64,000 nt of DNA from Geomonas oryzisoli (GCF_018986915.1 NZ_CP076723.1:4058228-4122227); one strand, 5' to 3'; shown: positions 26,831 through 35,693, counted from the first letter of the stretch. The notes: a model not told the origin generated them from the sequence alone. Numbers and translations: made by a program.

Positions 26831-28411
26831 ATGATGCACATGGACATACAGTCGCAAAGCGAACCACATAAAGTGCTCCTGGTCGACGACGAGGAGAACA
26901 TCACCCGTTCCATAGCCCGGCTCCTCATGGAGCAGGACCTCGGGCTGGAGGTGCTGCGCGCGGTCTCGGGGGCCGAAGGACTGGAGCAGCTCAAGGCGCA
27001 CCCGGACGTGGCGCTCATCCTCTCGGACCAGCGCATGCCGGGGATGAGCGGGGCCCAGTTCCTGGAGCAGGCCAGGACCCTGGCCCCCGAGGCGGTGCGC
27101 ATGGTGCTCACCGGCTACGCCGACATGGCGGCCACCATGGACGCCATCAACAAGGGGGGGGCGTCGCGCTACCTGCTGAAACCCTGGGACGACGAGGTGC
27201 TGGTGCGCACCATCCGGGAGGGGGTCGAGCAGTACCGCCTGGTCCAGGAGAACCGGCGCCTCACCGCGCTGGTGGAGCAGCAGAACAGGGAGCTCTCGGC
27301 CTGGAACGACAACCTGAAGAGCCGGGTCCTCGAGCAGACGGCGACCATCCGGCGCCAGAACGAGGAGCTCAAGGAGCGCAACCGGCGGGTCACCGACTCC
27401 TTCCACGAGACCATCCTCGCCTTCTCGCGGCTGATCGAGCTCCACTCCAGCCGGCTGCAGGAGCACACCAGGAACGTCACCGAGCTCTGCGTCCGGATCG
27501 CCCGCGACCTGAAACTCTCCCCCGCCGAGGTGGAGACCGTGCGCACCGCGGCTCTTTTGCACGACGTCGGGGTGATCGGCATCAGCCAGGACATCCTGGC
27601 CAAACGGATGTCGGCCATGAACCGGGAGGAGCTGGGCATCTTTCTGCAGCACGCGATCCGGGGCCAGGCCACCCTGGACGCGGTCGAGGAACTGCGCGAG
27701 GCGGGGGTCCTGATCCGGCACCACCACGAGCGCTACGACGGCAGCGGCTTCCCCGACGGCCTGACGGGAAGCGGGATACCGCTGGGCGCCCGGATCATCG
27801 CCATGGCCGACTTCGTGGACCGCGAGCTCACTGAGCTTGGGGGCGACGACCCGCTCGCGGCGCTCTTCGCGCGCATGGAAAAGGAGCTCGGGCGGGGGCT
27901 CGATCCCGAGATCTTCCCGGTCGTCGAGCAGCACGTGCGGGCCCTGTACCTCCCAACCTACTCGCGCCGCGCCGAGGTTGCCGAGAAGGAACTGCGCCCC
28001 AAGCAGCTCCTGGAGGGGATGACGGCGACCCGGGATCTGCATACCGCGTCGGGGGCCCTGATCCTGGAGCGTGGCACGGTGCTCGACGCCGGGCGCATCA
28101 TGGCCGTGGCGCGGGCCTACCAGGTCGATCCTCCCTCCGGCGGCATCTTCGTCAGCTGGGCCCCCTCCGGGACGAGCGAGGGGAGCGCGGCCCGGTTCAC
28201 CGCGAGCGTGCCGGTAGCCGAGCAGGAGGTGGCGCCCAACCGGCTCGTGGAAGGGATGAAGCTCACCCGCAACCTCTACAGCGGCACCGGGCTGTTGCTC
28301 CTCACCGAGGGGACGGTGCTCAACGGCGGCGTGATCGACGCGGTGCTGCGCTACTACCGGATCGACCCCCCTTCCTGCGGGGTATGGGTGGTCGAAGAGA
28401 AGCGGAAATGA
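26831..28411 (+). CDS. Response regulator with divergent HD-GYP domain and duplicated C-terminal module
   Basis: The order is REC (about 10-130; Asp66 in LILSDQRMPGMSG, LLKPWDDEV), a coiled coil, HD-GYP (about 190-370), and then two copies of a 55-residue module (LLEGMTATRDLHTASGALILERGTVLDAG... and LVEGMKLTRNLYSGTGLLLLTEGTVLNGG...), each ending DPP-x2-G-x-(F/W)V. HD-GYP domains hydrolyse cyclic di-GMP. Here the metal-binding HD (LLHDVG), distal HHHERYDG and D remain, but the Lys of HDxGK is Val and GYP is GFP, so activity is uncertain. The start is ambiguous: ATG at 26831, 26834 or 26840, with AAAGG ending at 26830, which best fits 26840. The stop overlaps the MglA start (ATGA). Confidence 0.88.
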   Translation: MMHMDIQSQSEPHKVLLVDDEENITRSIARLLMEQDLGLEVLRAVSGAEGLEQLKAHPDVALILSDQRMPGMSGAQFLEQARTLAPEAVRMVLTGYADMAATMDAINKGGASRYLLKPWDDEVLVRTIREGVEQYRLVQENRRLTALVEQQNRELSAWNDNLKSRVLEQTATIRRQNEELKERNRRVTDSFHETILAFSRLIELHSSRLQEHTRNVTELCVRIARDLKLSPAEVETVRTAALLHDVGVIGISQDILAKRMSAMNREELGIFLQHAIRGQATLDAVEELREAGVLIRHHHERYDGSGFPDGLTGSGIPLGARIIAMADFVDRELTELGGDDPLAALFARMEKELGRGLDPEIFPVVEQHVRALYLPTYSRRAEVAEKELRPKQLLEGMTATRDLHTASGALILERGTVLDAGRIMAVARAYQVDPPSGGIFVSWAPSGTSEGSAARFTASVPVAEQEVAPNRLVEGMKLTRNLYSGTGLLLLTEGTVLNGGVIDAVLRYYRIDPPSCGVWVVEEKRK

Positions 28412-29067
28412 TCGAGTACAGCGAAAAAGAGGGGCGCATGGTGCTGAAGCTGGTCTACTACGGCCCGGCCCTCTCCGGCAAGACCACCAACCTCCTGCAG
28501 CTGCACGACCTTCTTACCCGGCAGGGGCGCGGTGAGCTGATGGTCTTGGACACAAGCGGCGACCGCACCATCTACTTCGACCTGCTCCCCTTCTTCCTGA
28601 CCGCGCCCAGCGGTCTGAAGATCAAGGTGAAGGTGTACACGGTGCCGGGGCAGGTCTGCCACGACGCCACCAGGAAGGCGGTGCTGCAGCGGGCCGACGG
28701 GGTCGCCTTCATCGCCGACTCAAACCCGTCCGAGTCGCACAGCAACTTCGCGAGCTTCGACAACCTGGAGCGTAACCTGGCGCTGGTGGGGCTCGACATC
28801 GAGACACTCCCCCTGGTGATCCAGTTCAACAAGCGCGACCTGCCGCAGGCCGTCCCGGAGCGGGAAATCCGCGCCACCTGGGACCCCACCGGGGTCCCCG
28901 TGGTGCTGGCCAGCGCGCTCAACGGCGAGGGGGTGGCGGATACCTTCGCCCTTTTGGCCGGCCTGGTCTACGACCGCATCGACGCCCGCTACGCCCTCAC
29001 CGGGCAGCACGGCCTGTCCCGGGACCGGTTCGTGCGGCAGCTCACCTCGCTCAAGGAGGAGCCATGA
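28408..29067 (+). CDS. MglA-family Ras-like GTPase
   Basis: A 219-residue small GTPase very close in pattern to MglA of Myxococcus. It has the P-loop YYGPALSGKTTNL, a switch II region with VPGQ in place of the usual DxxGQ (YTVPGQVCHDATRKAVLQRADGVAFIADS), and the base-specificity motif FNKRDLP. MglA sets cell polarity and localises the type IV pilus motor PilB and other machinery; the GTPase cycle is normally driven by an MglB roadblock protein, which is not visible here. The ATG overlaps the HD-GYP stop and the gene's own stop overlaps the next kinase start (both ATGA), so expression is tightly coupled. The nearby PilB-like gene supports a motor-control role by inference. Confidence 0.92.
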   Translation: MIEYSEKEGRMVLKLVYYGPALSGKTTNLLQLHDLLTRQGRGELMVLDTSGDRTIYFDLLPFFLTAPSGLKIKVKVYTVPGQVCHDATRKAVLQRADGVAFIADSNPSESHSNFASFDNLERNLALVGLDIETLPLVIQFNKRDLPQAVPEREIRATWDPTGVPVVLASALNGEGVADTFALLAGLVYDRIDARYALTGQHGLSRDRFVRQLTSLKEEP

Positions 29068-30383
29068 GCGCGCAAACCCTGGAATTCGTGGTAGGCGCCG
29101 AGAAGAACCTGCGCGAGCTCCTTTTGGACAGCGATGTGCTGCCGCTGCTAAAGGGCGCGCTTCAGGCCGGAGCCGGCGGCGCGCGGGTGGTGGACGAAGA
29201 GGGCGAGGAGCTTTGGGGCGAGACCGACGGCGGCGGCCGGGGCGAGCTCCTGGCGCGGCTCCCCCTGTACCTGGAGGGTGAGCCGGTGGCCCGGCTGGAG
29301 CTGTTCGGCTCCCCCGCGGAGCGCGACCGGCTGGTCCCGCTCGCCTCGCTGCTCGGGGTCGCACTGGACACGGTGCTCAGGAACAACCTGAAAAGGGTGC
29401 TCACCACCGAGATCCACACCAGCGTCGTGAACAGCTCGCACGAGGAGCTCATGCGCATCAACTCCGAGCTCGCGGCCGGGGAGGCGCGCTACCGGGAGCT
29501 CGCCGAGAACCTGGAACTGCGGGTGAAGGAGCGGAGCGCGGAGCTCAAAAGGGCCCAGGCCCTGATGCTGCAGCAGGAAAAGATGGCGGCCGTCGGGCAG
29601 CTCGCCGCAGGCGTCGCCCACGAGATCAACAACCCGCTGGGCTTCATCACCTCCAACCTGCACACCCTGCAGAAGTATGCCGCCCGCTGCTGCGCGATGC
29701 TCCAGTTCTACCGGGAGCACGTCAGGGTGGACCCGCCGGCGCGGCTCGTGGAGAACGCGGAGCTCAAGTGGCGCGAGCTGAAGCTCCCCCAGGTGCTCTC
29801 CGACATCGGCGACCTGATGGCCGAGAGCCTGGCCGGGGCGGAGCGGGTGAGCCGGATCGTCGCCGACCTGAAGGGGTTCTCCCATGTGGACGAGGCGGGC
29901 GAGGTCGAGGTGGACCTGAACCAGGAACTGGAGCGGACCCTGGGGGTGCTGTCGCACCAGATTTCCGGCCGGGCCGAGGTGGTGAAAGAGCTGCAGCCGC
30001 TCCCCCCGGTCAACTGCCAGGGACAGCTCCCCGGGCAGATCTTCCTGAACCTGATCCAGAACGCGCTCACCCATGCCGGGGCAGCGCCCCGCATCACCCT
30101 CTCCAGCTGCTTCGACGGCGAGCGGATCCGGATCGGCATCGCCGACAACGGTCCCGGTGTACCAGCCGGGCTGCGCGGGCAGATCTTCGAGCCCTTCTTC
30201 ACCACGCTGCCGGTCGGCTCCGGCACCGGGATGGGGCTCGCCGTGGTCTGGGAGGCGGTACTGAAACTCAAGGGAACCATTGCGGTCGCCGACGCGCCCG
30301 GGGGAGGCGCCGACTTCATCATCACCATCCCCGCCGCGAAGGAGGGGGACAGGCACCTGGCGGAGCCGGTCCCCAAGGAATAG
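29064..30383 (+). CDS. Soluble histidine kinase
   Basis: At 439 residues it has no membrane segment. The N-terminal 130 residues form an unidentified sensor-like alpha/beta domain (LEFVVGAEKNLRELLLDSDVLP, ARVVDEEGEELWGE, LPLYLEGEPVARLELFG). A coiled coil follows (about 130-165), then HisKA (GQLAAGVAHEINNPLGFITSNL) and HATPase (DNGPGVPAGL, GTGMGLAVVWE). It starts inside the MglA stop (ATGA) and is followed after 4 nt by the REC-PilB fusion gene. It is therefore a good candidate to read MglA state or an intracellular signal and phosphorylate the fusion's REC domain; this is inference. The N-terminal domain is not recognisably a roadblock (MglB) fold by eye. Confidence 0.9.
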   Translation: MSAQTLEFVVGAEKNLRELLLDSDVLPLLKGALQAGAGGARVVDEEGEELWGETDGGGRGELLARLPLYLEGEPVARLELFGSPAERDRLVPLASLLGVALDTVLRNNLKRVLTTEIHTSVVNSSHEELMRINSELAAGEARYRELAENLELRVKERSAELKRAQALMLQQEKMAAVGQLAAGVAHEINNPLGFITSNLHTLQKYAARCCAMLQFYREHVRVDPPARLVENAELKWRELKLPQVLSDIGDLMAESLAGAERVSRIVADLKGFSHVDEAGEVEVDLNQELERTLGVLSHQISGRAEVVKELQPLPPVNCQGQLPGQIFLNLIQNALTHAGAAPRITLSSCFDGERIRIGIADNGPGVPAGLRGQIFEPFFTTLPVGSGTGMGLAVVWEAVLKLKGTIAVADAPGGGADFIITIPAAKEGDRHLAEPVPKE

Positions 30384-30387
30384 GAGC

Positions 30388-32784
30388 ATGGCCAAGTACT
30401 CGGAGCTATTCAAGGCCGGCATGAAGGGAGAGGAGCGGGAAGCCGCGTCTCCCGCCGCGGAGACCAGCCCCTTCGGGGTCCTCTTCGTCGACGACGAGCC
30501 GGGGGTCCTCGCCGCGATGCGCCGCATCTTCATGGACGAGAATTACCAGCTCTTCACCGCGCCCGGCGGGGCCGAGGCGCTGGCCGTCATGGAGAGCAAC
30601 GAGGTGCAGCTGATCGTCTCGGACCACCGCATGCCCGGCATGACCGGCGCGGAGCTTTTGAAGACGGTGAAGGAGCGCTGGCCGCAGACCATCAGGATCA
30701 TGCTCACCGGGCACGCGGACGTCAGCTCGGTGATGGGGGCGGTGAAGGACGGCGCGGTCTACAAGTTCATCACCAAGCCCTGGAACGACGACGACCTGCG
30801 CCTCACCGTGAGTCTCGCCCTGCAGCAGTACCTGCTCATGCAGGAGAACCAGACCCTGAAGGAGCTGACCCGCTCCCAGCAGCGGCGCATCAGGAACTAC
30901 GCGAACCTCTTCGACGAGAACCGGGGCATGATCGGCGGCATCCTGGTGAAGGCGGGGCTGGTCAGCAGCGAGGAACTGGCCCGGGCCGTCCATGATCGCA
31001 ACGAAGGGGAGTTCCTGAGCGACACGCTGGTGCGCATGGGGGCGCTCACCGAATCGCAGGTGGTGAAGGCGCTGCAGGCCTCCTTGAACATCGAGTACGT
31101 CGACCTCTCCTGCGCCGAGATCGCCAGCCAGGCGGTGCGCTTCCTGCCCCGCGACCTGTGCGAGCGCAACCGGATGGTGCCGATCCGGATGACCGGCCGG
31201 CAGATCACGGTCGCCATGGCCGACCCCTCCGACATCTACAAGATCGACAACATCGCCATGATGACGGGGCTGAGCGTCGTGCCGCTTCTGGCGGCGAGCT
31301 CGGAGGTCGTGGCCCTCTTGCAGCGGGTCTACGCCGAGGGGCCGCAGCCCCTGGAGCCGAGCGCCGACCTGGAGCCGATCGACGAGATCGACATCATCAT
31401 CGACGACGAAGAAAGCCAGGTGAGCGTCACGGAGCTGATCGGGTCGTCGGAGGTGCCGCCGGTGATCCGGATCGTGAACGCGGTGATCTCCGAGGCGATC
31501 CGCTATCACGCCAGCGACATCCACATCGAGGGAAAGACCAAGTACACCCTGGTCCGCTTCCGGATCGACGGGCTTTTGCACAGCAAGATCAAGATCCCGG
31601 CCGACCTGCATCCCGCCATCGTATCGCGCATCAAGATCCTCTCCAAGATGGACATCTCCGAGCGGAGAAAGCCGCAGGACGGGCGCATCACGGTGAAGGC
31701 CGGAACGCGGATCGTCGACATGAGGGTCTCGTCGCTGCCGACCCTGAACGGCGAGAAGATGGTGCTGCGCATCCTGGACAAGAGTGCCGCCATCAAGGAA
31801 CTCCCCGACCTGGGGGTGCTCGAGGGGGACCTCAAAAAGATCCGCACCATGGTGAAGAAGCCGCAGGGGGTCATCATCGCCACCGGCCCCACCGGAAGCG
31901 GCAAGACGACCATGCTCTATTCCATCCTCGCCACCATGCTCGAGGGGAGCAAGAACTTCGAGACCATCGAGGAACCGGTGGAGTACTTCGTGGAAGACGC
32001 GAACCAGGTTGCGGTGCGCGAGAAGATCGGGCTCTCCTTCGCGAGCGTTCTGCGCGCCACGCTGCGCCAGGACCCGGACGTGATCCTGGTGGGCGAGATC
32101 CGCGACCCGGAGACGGCGGACGTCGCCTTCAAGGCGGCGCTCACCGGCCACATGGTCCTCTCCACCCTGCACACCAACTCGGCCGTGGCCTCCATCACCC
32201 GCCTCATCGACATGGGGATCAAGCCGTACATCATCGCCTCGGCCCTGGAGGGGCTCTTCGCGCAGCGCCTGGTGCGCCGGATCTGCCCCAACTGCAGCAT
32301 GGAGGTGCCGGCGGACCAGGAGATCGTGGAACTGTTGCGGGTGCCGCCGGGACTTTTGGGAGAGACAGTGCACCGCGGCAAGGGGTGCGAGCAGTGCAAC
32401 CAGACCGGGTACCGGGGGCGTACCGGCATCTTCGAGCTGTTCACCATGAACGAGGATTTCCGGCACTTCATCAGCACGTCCTACCGTGAAAGCGAGCTCT
32501 TCGAGATGGCGCGCGGCAACGGCATGAGGACCCTGATGGAGGACGGACTGGAAAAGGTGTGCCTGGGGATGACCACCCTGGAGGAACTGCTGCGGGTGAT
32601 GGGCCCCCAGCTTCTGTACCAGAGGACCTGCGCATGCTGCCGGCGCACCATCGACGCCAAGTTCCCTTTCTGCCCCTTCTGCGGCTCGTTGCGCCAGAAC
32701 TTCTGCAAGAGCTGCAGGGTGCCTCTTGAGCCGCAGTGGCTCAACTGTCCCCACTGCGGCACCCCGAAAGAGCTCCCCGGATGA
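30388..32784 (+). CDS. REC-MshEN-PilB/GspE-type ATPase fusion with C-terminal double zinc ribbon
   Basis: This 798-residue cytoplasmic protein starts with REC (about 28-150; Asp79 in LIVSDHRMPGMTG, FITKPWNDDDL). An MshEN/GspE N-terminal domain follows (about 175-320). The secretion/pilus ATPase (about 350-715) has Walker A GPTGSGKTTML, Walker B/Asp-box LRQDPDVILVGEIRD, a His-box (GHMVLSTLHTN), and the zinc tetracysteine CPNC...CEQC of PilB/GspE. The last 50 residues carry four CxxC knuckles (CACC, CPFC, CKSC, CPHC), a double zinc ribbon not usual in PilB. These hexameric motors power pilus extension or type II secretion; a phosphorylatable REC suggests direct two-component control. AAGGAATAGGAG precedes the ATG. 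No pilin, PilC or secretin gene is adjacent. Confidence 0.93.
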   Translation: MAKYSELFKAGMKGEEREAASPAAETSPFGVLFVDDEPGVLAAMRRIFMDENYQLFTAPGGAEALAVMESNEVQLIVSDHRMPGMTGAELLKTVKERWPQTIRIMLTGHADVSSVMGAVKDGAVYKFITKPWNDDDLRLTVSLALQQYLLMQENQTLKELTRSQQRRIRNYANLFDENRGMIGGILVKAGLVSSEELARAVHDRNEGEFLSDTLVRMGALTESQVVKALQASLNIEYVDLSCAEIASQAVRFLPRDLCERNRMVPIRMTGRQITVAMADPSDIYKIDNIAMMTGLSVVPLLAASSEVVALLQRVYAEGPQPLEPSADLEPIDEIDIIIDDEESQVSVTELIGSSEVPPVIRIVNAVISEAIRYHASDIHIEGKTKYTLVRFRIDGLLHSKIKIPADLHPAIVSRIKILSKMDISERRKPQDGRITVKAGTRIVDMRVSSLPTLNGEKMVLRILDKSAAIKELPDLGVLEGDLKKIRTMVKKPQGVIIATGPTGSGKTTMLYSILATMLEGSKNFETIEEPVEYFVEDANQVAVREKIGLSFASVLRATLRQDPDVILVGEIRDPETADVAFKAALTGHMVLSTLHTNSAVASITRLIDMGIKPYIIASALEGLFAQRLVRRICPNCSMEVPADQEIVELLRVPPGLLGETVHRGKGCEQCNQTGYRGRTGIFELFTMNEDFRHFISTSYRESELFEMARGNGMRTLMEDGLEKVCLGMTTLEELLRVMGPQLLYQRTCACCRRTIDAKFPFCPFCGSLRQNFCKSCRVPLEPQWLNCPHCGTPKELPG

Positions 32785-32792
32785 CGGCGCCG

Positions 32793-32899
32793 CTCCCCCC
32801 TCCCCTCGCGGGAGGGGGTTAGGGGGTGGGGGTAGGTGCCACATGCGCGGTCATGGCAAGATCACCCCCCCCCCGGCCCCCTCCCGTCAAGGGAGGGGA
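32793..32899. repeat. G/C-rich palindromic intergenic repeat
   Basis: Tracts of the type CCCCTCCC...GGGAGGGGGTTAGGGGGTGGGGG form an imperfect palindrome, with a second inverted part near the right end (CCCCCTCCCGTCAAGGGAGGGG). A very similar GGGAGGGTTAGGGAGGGGG element lies at 52386-52472. It separates the PilB-fusion gene from the last REC gene of the island. Confidence 0.75.
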
Positions 32900-32938
32900 A
32901 GACACAACCCGTCAAAAACGATGCAACCGAGGTGAATC

Positions 32939-33511
32939 ATGTCCCGTGAGGAAAATATGGAACACAGCATTTTGATAGTCGATGACGAACCGCACGTGAT
33001 CTCCGCCCTGATGCGGGGGCTGGACGAGGAACCCTACCTGATCCAGGGGGCGCCCGGCGGCAACGAGGCGCTTCAGCTCATGACGCAGCACCGCTTCAAG
33101 GTGGTGATCTCGGACGAGAAGATGCCGGGGATGGACGGGGCGGAGTTTCTGGGGAGGGTGAAGGAGCTGTACCCGGAGACGGTGCGCATCATGCTGACCG
33201 GCCATGCCAGCATCGAGGCCACCATGCGGGCGGTGAACAGCGGCGAGATCTACCGGTTCTTCACCAAGCCCTGGAACGATACGGAACTGAAGCTCGCGCT
33301 GAAGAGCGCGGTGGAGAAATACGACCTGGAAGAGGAAAACCGGCGTCTTTTAAGAACGGTGCAACACCAGTCGCAGGAGCTGAAGTTCCTGGAAAAGAGC
33401 TACCCCGGCATCTCGGCCCTGCGCCGTGAGTCCGACGGCGCCATCAGGATCGACGATATCTCGCAGGACGAGATCGACGCCATCATCGAACAGTGTAACC
33501 GGCAGCGCTAG
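32939..33511 (+). CDS. Single-domain response regulator with C-terminal tail
   Basis: This is a 190-residue protein. REC spans about 8-130 (LIVDDEP, phosphoacceptor Asp in VVISDEKMPGMDG, FFTKPWNDTEL). The last 60 residues are a coiled-coil plus a polar tail (ISQDEIDAIIEQCNRQR) with no recognised output. It shares the KPWND signature of the island's other REC domains, so it may compete for, or relay, phosphate from the same kinases. GAGGTG precedes the ATG. Its stop codon shares the palindrome CTAG with the stop of the convergent GGDEF gene. Confidence 0.88.
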   Translation: MSREENMEHSILIVDDEPHVISALMRGLDEEPYLIQGAPGGNEALQLMTQHRFKVVISDEKMPGMDGAEFLGRVKELYPETVRIMLTGHASIEATMRAVNSGEIYRFFTKPWNDTELKLALKSAVEKYDLEEENRRLLRTVQHQSQELKFLEKSYPGISALRRESDGAIRIDDISQDEIDAIIEQCNRQR

Positions 33512-34734
33512 ATCACCCTGTCCCTGCCGCCGCTCTTGGCCTGGTACAGGTTAAGGTCGGCGCGCTTCAACACCTGCAGCAGGTCGTCGTCGTTGTGCTG
33601 CACGTTGGCGACCCCGGCACTGGTGGTGACCCGCAGGGTCTGGCCATCCACCAGGAAGGGCTCCTCGCGGATCAGCGTCCAGATCTTGTGCGCCACGCTG
33701 AGTGTCTGCTCGCGGTCGGAGCCGGGCAGCACCACCAGGAACTCCTCGCCTCCGAAGCGTCCCACGGAGTCGTAGCTGCGCAGCGAGGCGCCGACCCGCT
33801 CCGCGAACAGCTGCAACAGGTGATCGCCGGCGAGGTGCCCGTAGCGGTCGTTTACCTGCTTGAAGTGATCGATGTCGATCATGATGAAGCCGACCTCTGA
33901 GTCGGCGAGCCCCTTCTCCCTGCGGCGCAGGGCGCGTGCGAACTCCCGCCGCCCGATCAGCTCGATCTGGCTCTTGTTGAAGGTACCGGTCAGACCGTCG
34001 ATCAGGGTCTGTTTCCTGAGCGTCTCCTGGGTTTCCTTGAGCTCGTTGGTTCCCTTCCTGATCAGCACGAACGAAATCCCGAACACCGAGAAAAGGATGC
34101 CGCACAGCGCGGCCAGCGACAGAAGCGCCGCGTTCATGGTCTGCCGGTGGTACTTGGTGACGTCGATGTAGACCTCGAAGCTCCCGATCACCTTGCCGCG
34201 GGCCCGGATCGGGATGTAGGTTTCCACCACGTCCACGTTGAACTTGAGCTCGTCGGCGAGGTCTTTCACCTCATCCTTGCGCTCGAGCTTCGAGTCGAAG
34301 GCACCGGCGAGCGCCCGGGCGAGCCTCATGTTGCCGCGGTTGACCTCGCCGATCAGCTTTTTCTCGGTGCTGTAGACGATGCGGTAATCGGAGGAGTAGA
34401 TCTTGATCTTGACGATGTCGAAGGGGGCGAGAAACGTCCTGAGATCCCGGTCCAGGACGAAGAAATTTTCCGGCAGTACCTCGACCGCCACGGTGCCGTC
34501 GCTTCTGACCACGGTGAAGCGTGCCCTCTCGTCCTCGGAGAGGGCCATGCTGACCTTGACGGCGTCGTCTTCCGCGCTGTCGATCAGGTTCTTCTGCAGC
34601 ACCAGGTAGAAGGCGTAGCCCGCCAGCGAGGTGATCAGGATGATGGAAACCAGGGCCACGACGACGAACAGGCGCAGCAGAGAGTCGGGATCCCTCCTCG
34701 CGTCGGCATGGAATATGGTGCGAAGTTGCGTCAC
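33508..34734 (-). CDS. Membrane diguanylate cyclase (GGDEF)
   Basis: At 408 residues, an extracytoplasmic sensor is bracketed by two membrane segments (about 20-45 and 190-215). A cytoplasmic GGDEF domain follows (about 245-405), with the active site GGEEF (YDSVGRFGGEEFLVVLPGS) and metal-binding FIMIDIDHFKQVNDRYGH. It should make cyclic di-GMP from GTP. The RxxD inhibitory site is not seen upstream of GGEEF at the usual place. The start was set at GTG 34734 because AAGGA lies 6 nt upstream; a TTG at 34740 is adjacent to that site and unlikely. It converges with the island's last REC gene and could be a source of the cyclic di-GMP seen by the HD-GYP protein. Confidence 0.92.
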   Translation of the reverse strand: MTQLRTIFHADARRDPDSLLRLFVVVALVSIILITSLAGYAFYLVLQKNLIDSAEDDAVKVSMALSEDERARFTVVRSDGTVAVEVLPENFFVLDRDLRTFLAPFDIVKIKIYSSDYRIVYSTEKKLIGEVNRGNMRLARALAGAFDSKLERKDEVKDLADELKFNVDVVETYIPIRARGKVIGSFEVYIDVTKYHRQTMNAALLSLAALCGILFSVFGISFVLIRKGTNELKETQETLRKQTLIDGLTGTFNKSQIELIGRREFARALRRREKGLADSEVGFIMIDIDHFKQVNDRYGHLAGDHLLQLFAERVGASLRSYDSVGRFGGEEFLVVLPGSDREQTLSVAHKIWTLIREEPFLVDGQTLRVTTSAGVANVQHNDDDLLQVLKRADLNLYQAKSGGRDRVI

Positions 34735-34769
34735 GGTCAATCCTTGTCCGGGCAGGCCGGCATCATGCG

Positions 34770-35687
34770 TCAGGCCCAGCGCCAGAGCGACAAGATCAGC
34801 ACGATCAGAAATACGATGGTCAGGTTCATGTAGGCCATGAAAAAGAAGACCCGCTCATGCAGCGGGGCCTTGCGCTGGGTCACGTCGGCCAGGGTCCCCA
34901 CCTCGGGCATGAGCAGCACCTTGTCCGATCCGTGCGGGGCCAGTTTGAGCGCCTCGCTCAGGTCCTCGCCGGCATGGTGGCGCCCCATGTGCACCCCTCC
35001 CTTCCACAGGCGGCTGGCGCTCGCGTCGTAGAGGTGCCCCTCGTAGGCGAAGTAGGCCGGGCGCCCTTCCTTGCCGTCGAAAGAGGCGAGCTCGTCCAGC
35101 GTCAGCTCCTTTCCTGCCGGGAGCGCCACCGGCTCGCGGCGCTTCCCCTTCAGCTTGGGGCCGATGACCAGCACCACATAGGCGGCGGAGAAAACCATCA
35201 CCAGGTAGAGGGATATCTTGATGAGCAGCAGCACGCCGAAGCGGGTGTGCAGCAGCATGTCCAGGGAAGTGACCCGGAAGTGGGTGAGGATGGCGCCGGT
35301 GATCCCCATGACGACCATGGAGAGTACGCCCACCTTGACCTCGCCGCGCGGAAGCCCTCCCGCCGCATAGGCGGGTTTCAGGACCAGGTGCACGTACAGG
35401 ATGGTGCCGAACCACAGGATCGCGATCAGCATGTGCAGGTAGCCGGTCAGAAAGCGCACCACCTTGCCGGCCGTGGCGACCCGCGGAGCCTCGCTTTTCA
35501 CGGCGCGGGAGGCGGCGAATTCCTTCCCAGCCGCGGTCAACTCGCCCCCCCCTGCCGGATCGACATGGCAGGCGTCGCAGCTCTTCCCGGTTTGCTGGGC
35601 ATAGATCTCGGTGGCACTGGCAGGAAGGGCCGGAGCGGCAAGAGAGATGAAGAGCAGGAACAGCAAAGAGAGGAGCGGACGTTTCAT
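34770..35687 (-). CDS. CopD-type membrane protein with N-terminal c-haem motif and cytochrome b5-like domain
   Basis: At 305 residues, a signal peptide (about 1-23) is followed by a short periplasmic part with CDACH (c-type haem attachment). A CopD-like four-helix membrane domain comes next (about 75-185; YLHMLIAILWFGTILYVHLVL, VMGITGAILTHFRVTSLDM). The soluble part (about 200-265; LTLDELASFDGKEGRPAYFAYEGHLYDASASRLWKGG...HHAGEDL) matches the small predicted cytochrome b5-like haem-binding domain, and a final membrane helix closes the protein. The combination suggests an electron-transfer role at the inner membrane. The start at 35687 fits the signal peptide; no Shine-Dalgarno is present, and the -10 box ends 6 nt before the ATG (see promoter at 35694). 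Confidence 0.8.
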   Translation of the reverse strand: MKRPLLSLLFLLFISLAAPALPASATEIYAQQTGKSCDACHVDPAGGGELTAAGKEFAASRAVKSEAPRVATAGKVVRFLTGYLHMLIAILWFGTILYVHLVLKPAYAAGGLPRGEVKVGVLSMVVMGITGAILTHFRVTSLDMLLHTRFGVLLLIKISLYLVMVFSAAYVVLVIGPKLKGKRREPVALPAGKELTLDELASFDGKEGRPAYFAYEGHLYDASASRLWKGGVHMGRHHAGEDLSEALKLAPHGSDKVLLMPEVGTLADVTQRKAPLHERVFFFMAYMNLTIVFLIVLILSLWRWA

Positions 35688-35693
35688 GCGGAC

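Noticed and set aside
29064..29460. MglB-type roadblock domain at the N-terminus of the soluble kinase
   Set aside because: It would make sense beside MglA, but the visible pattern does not match a roadblock fold clearly enough to claim it.
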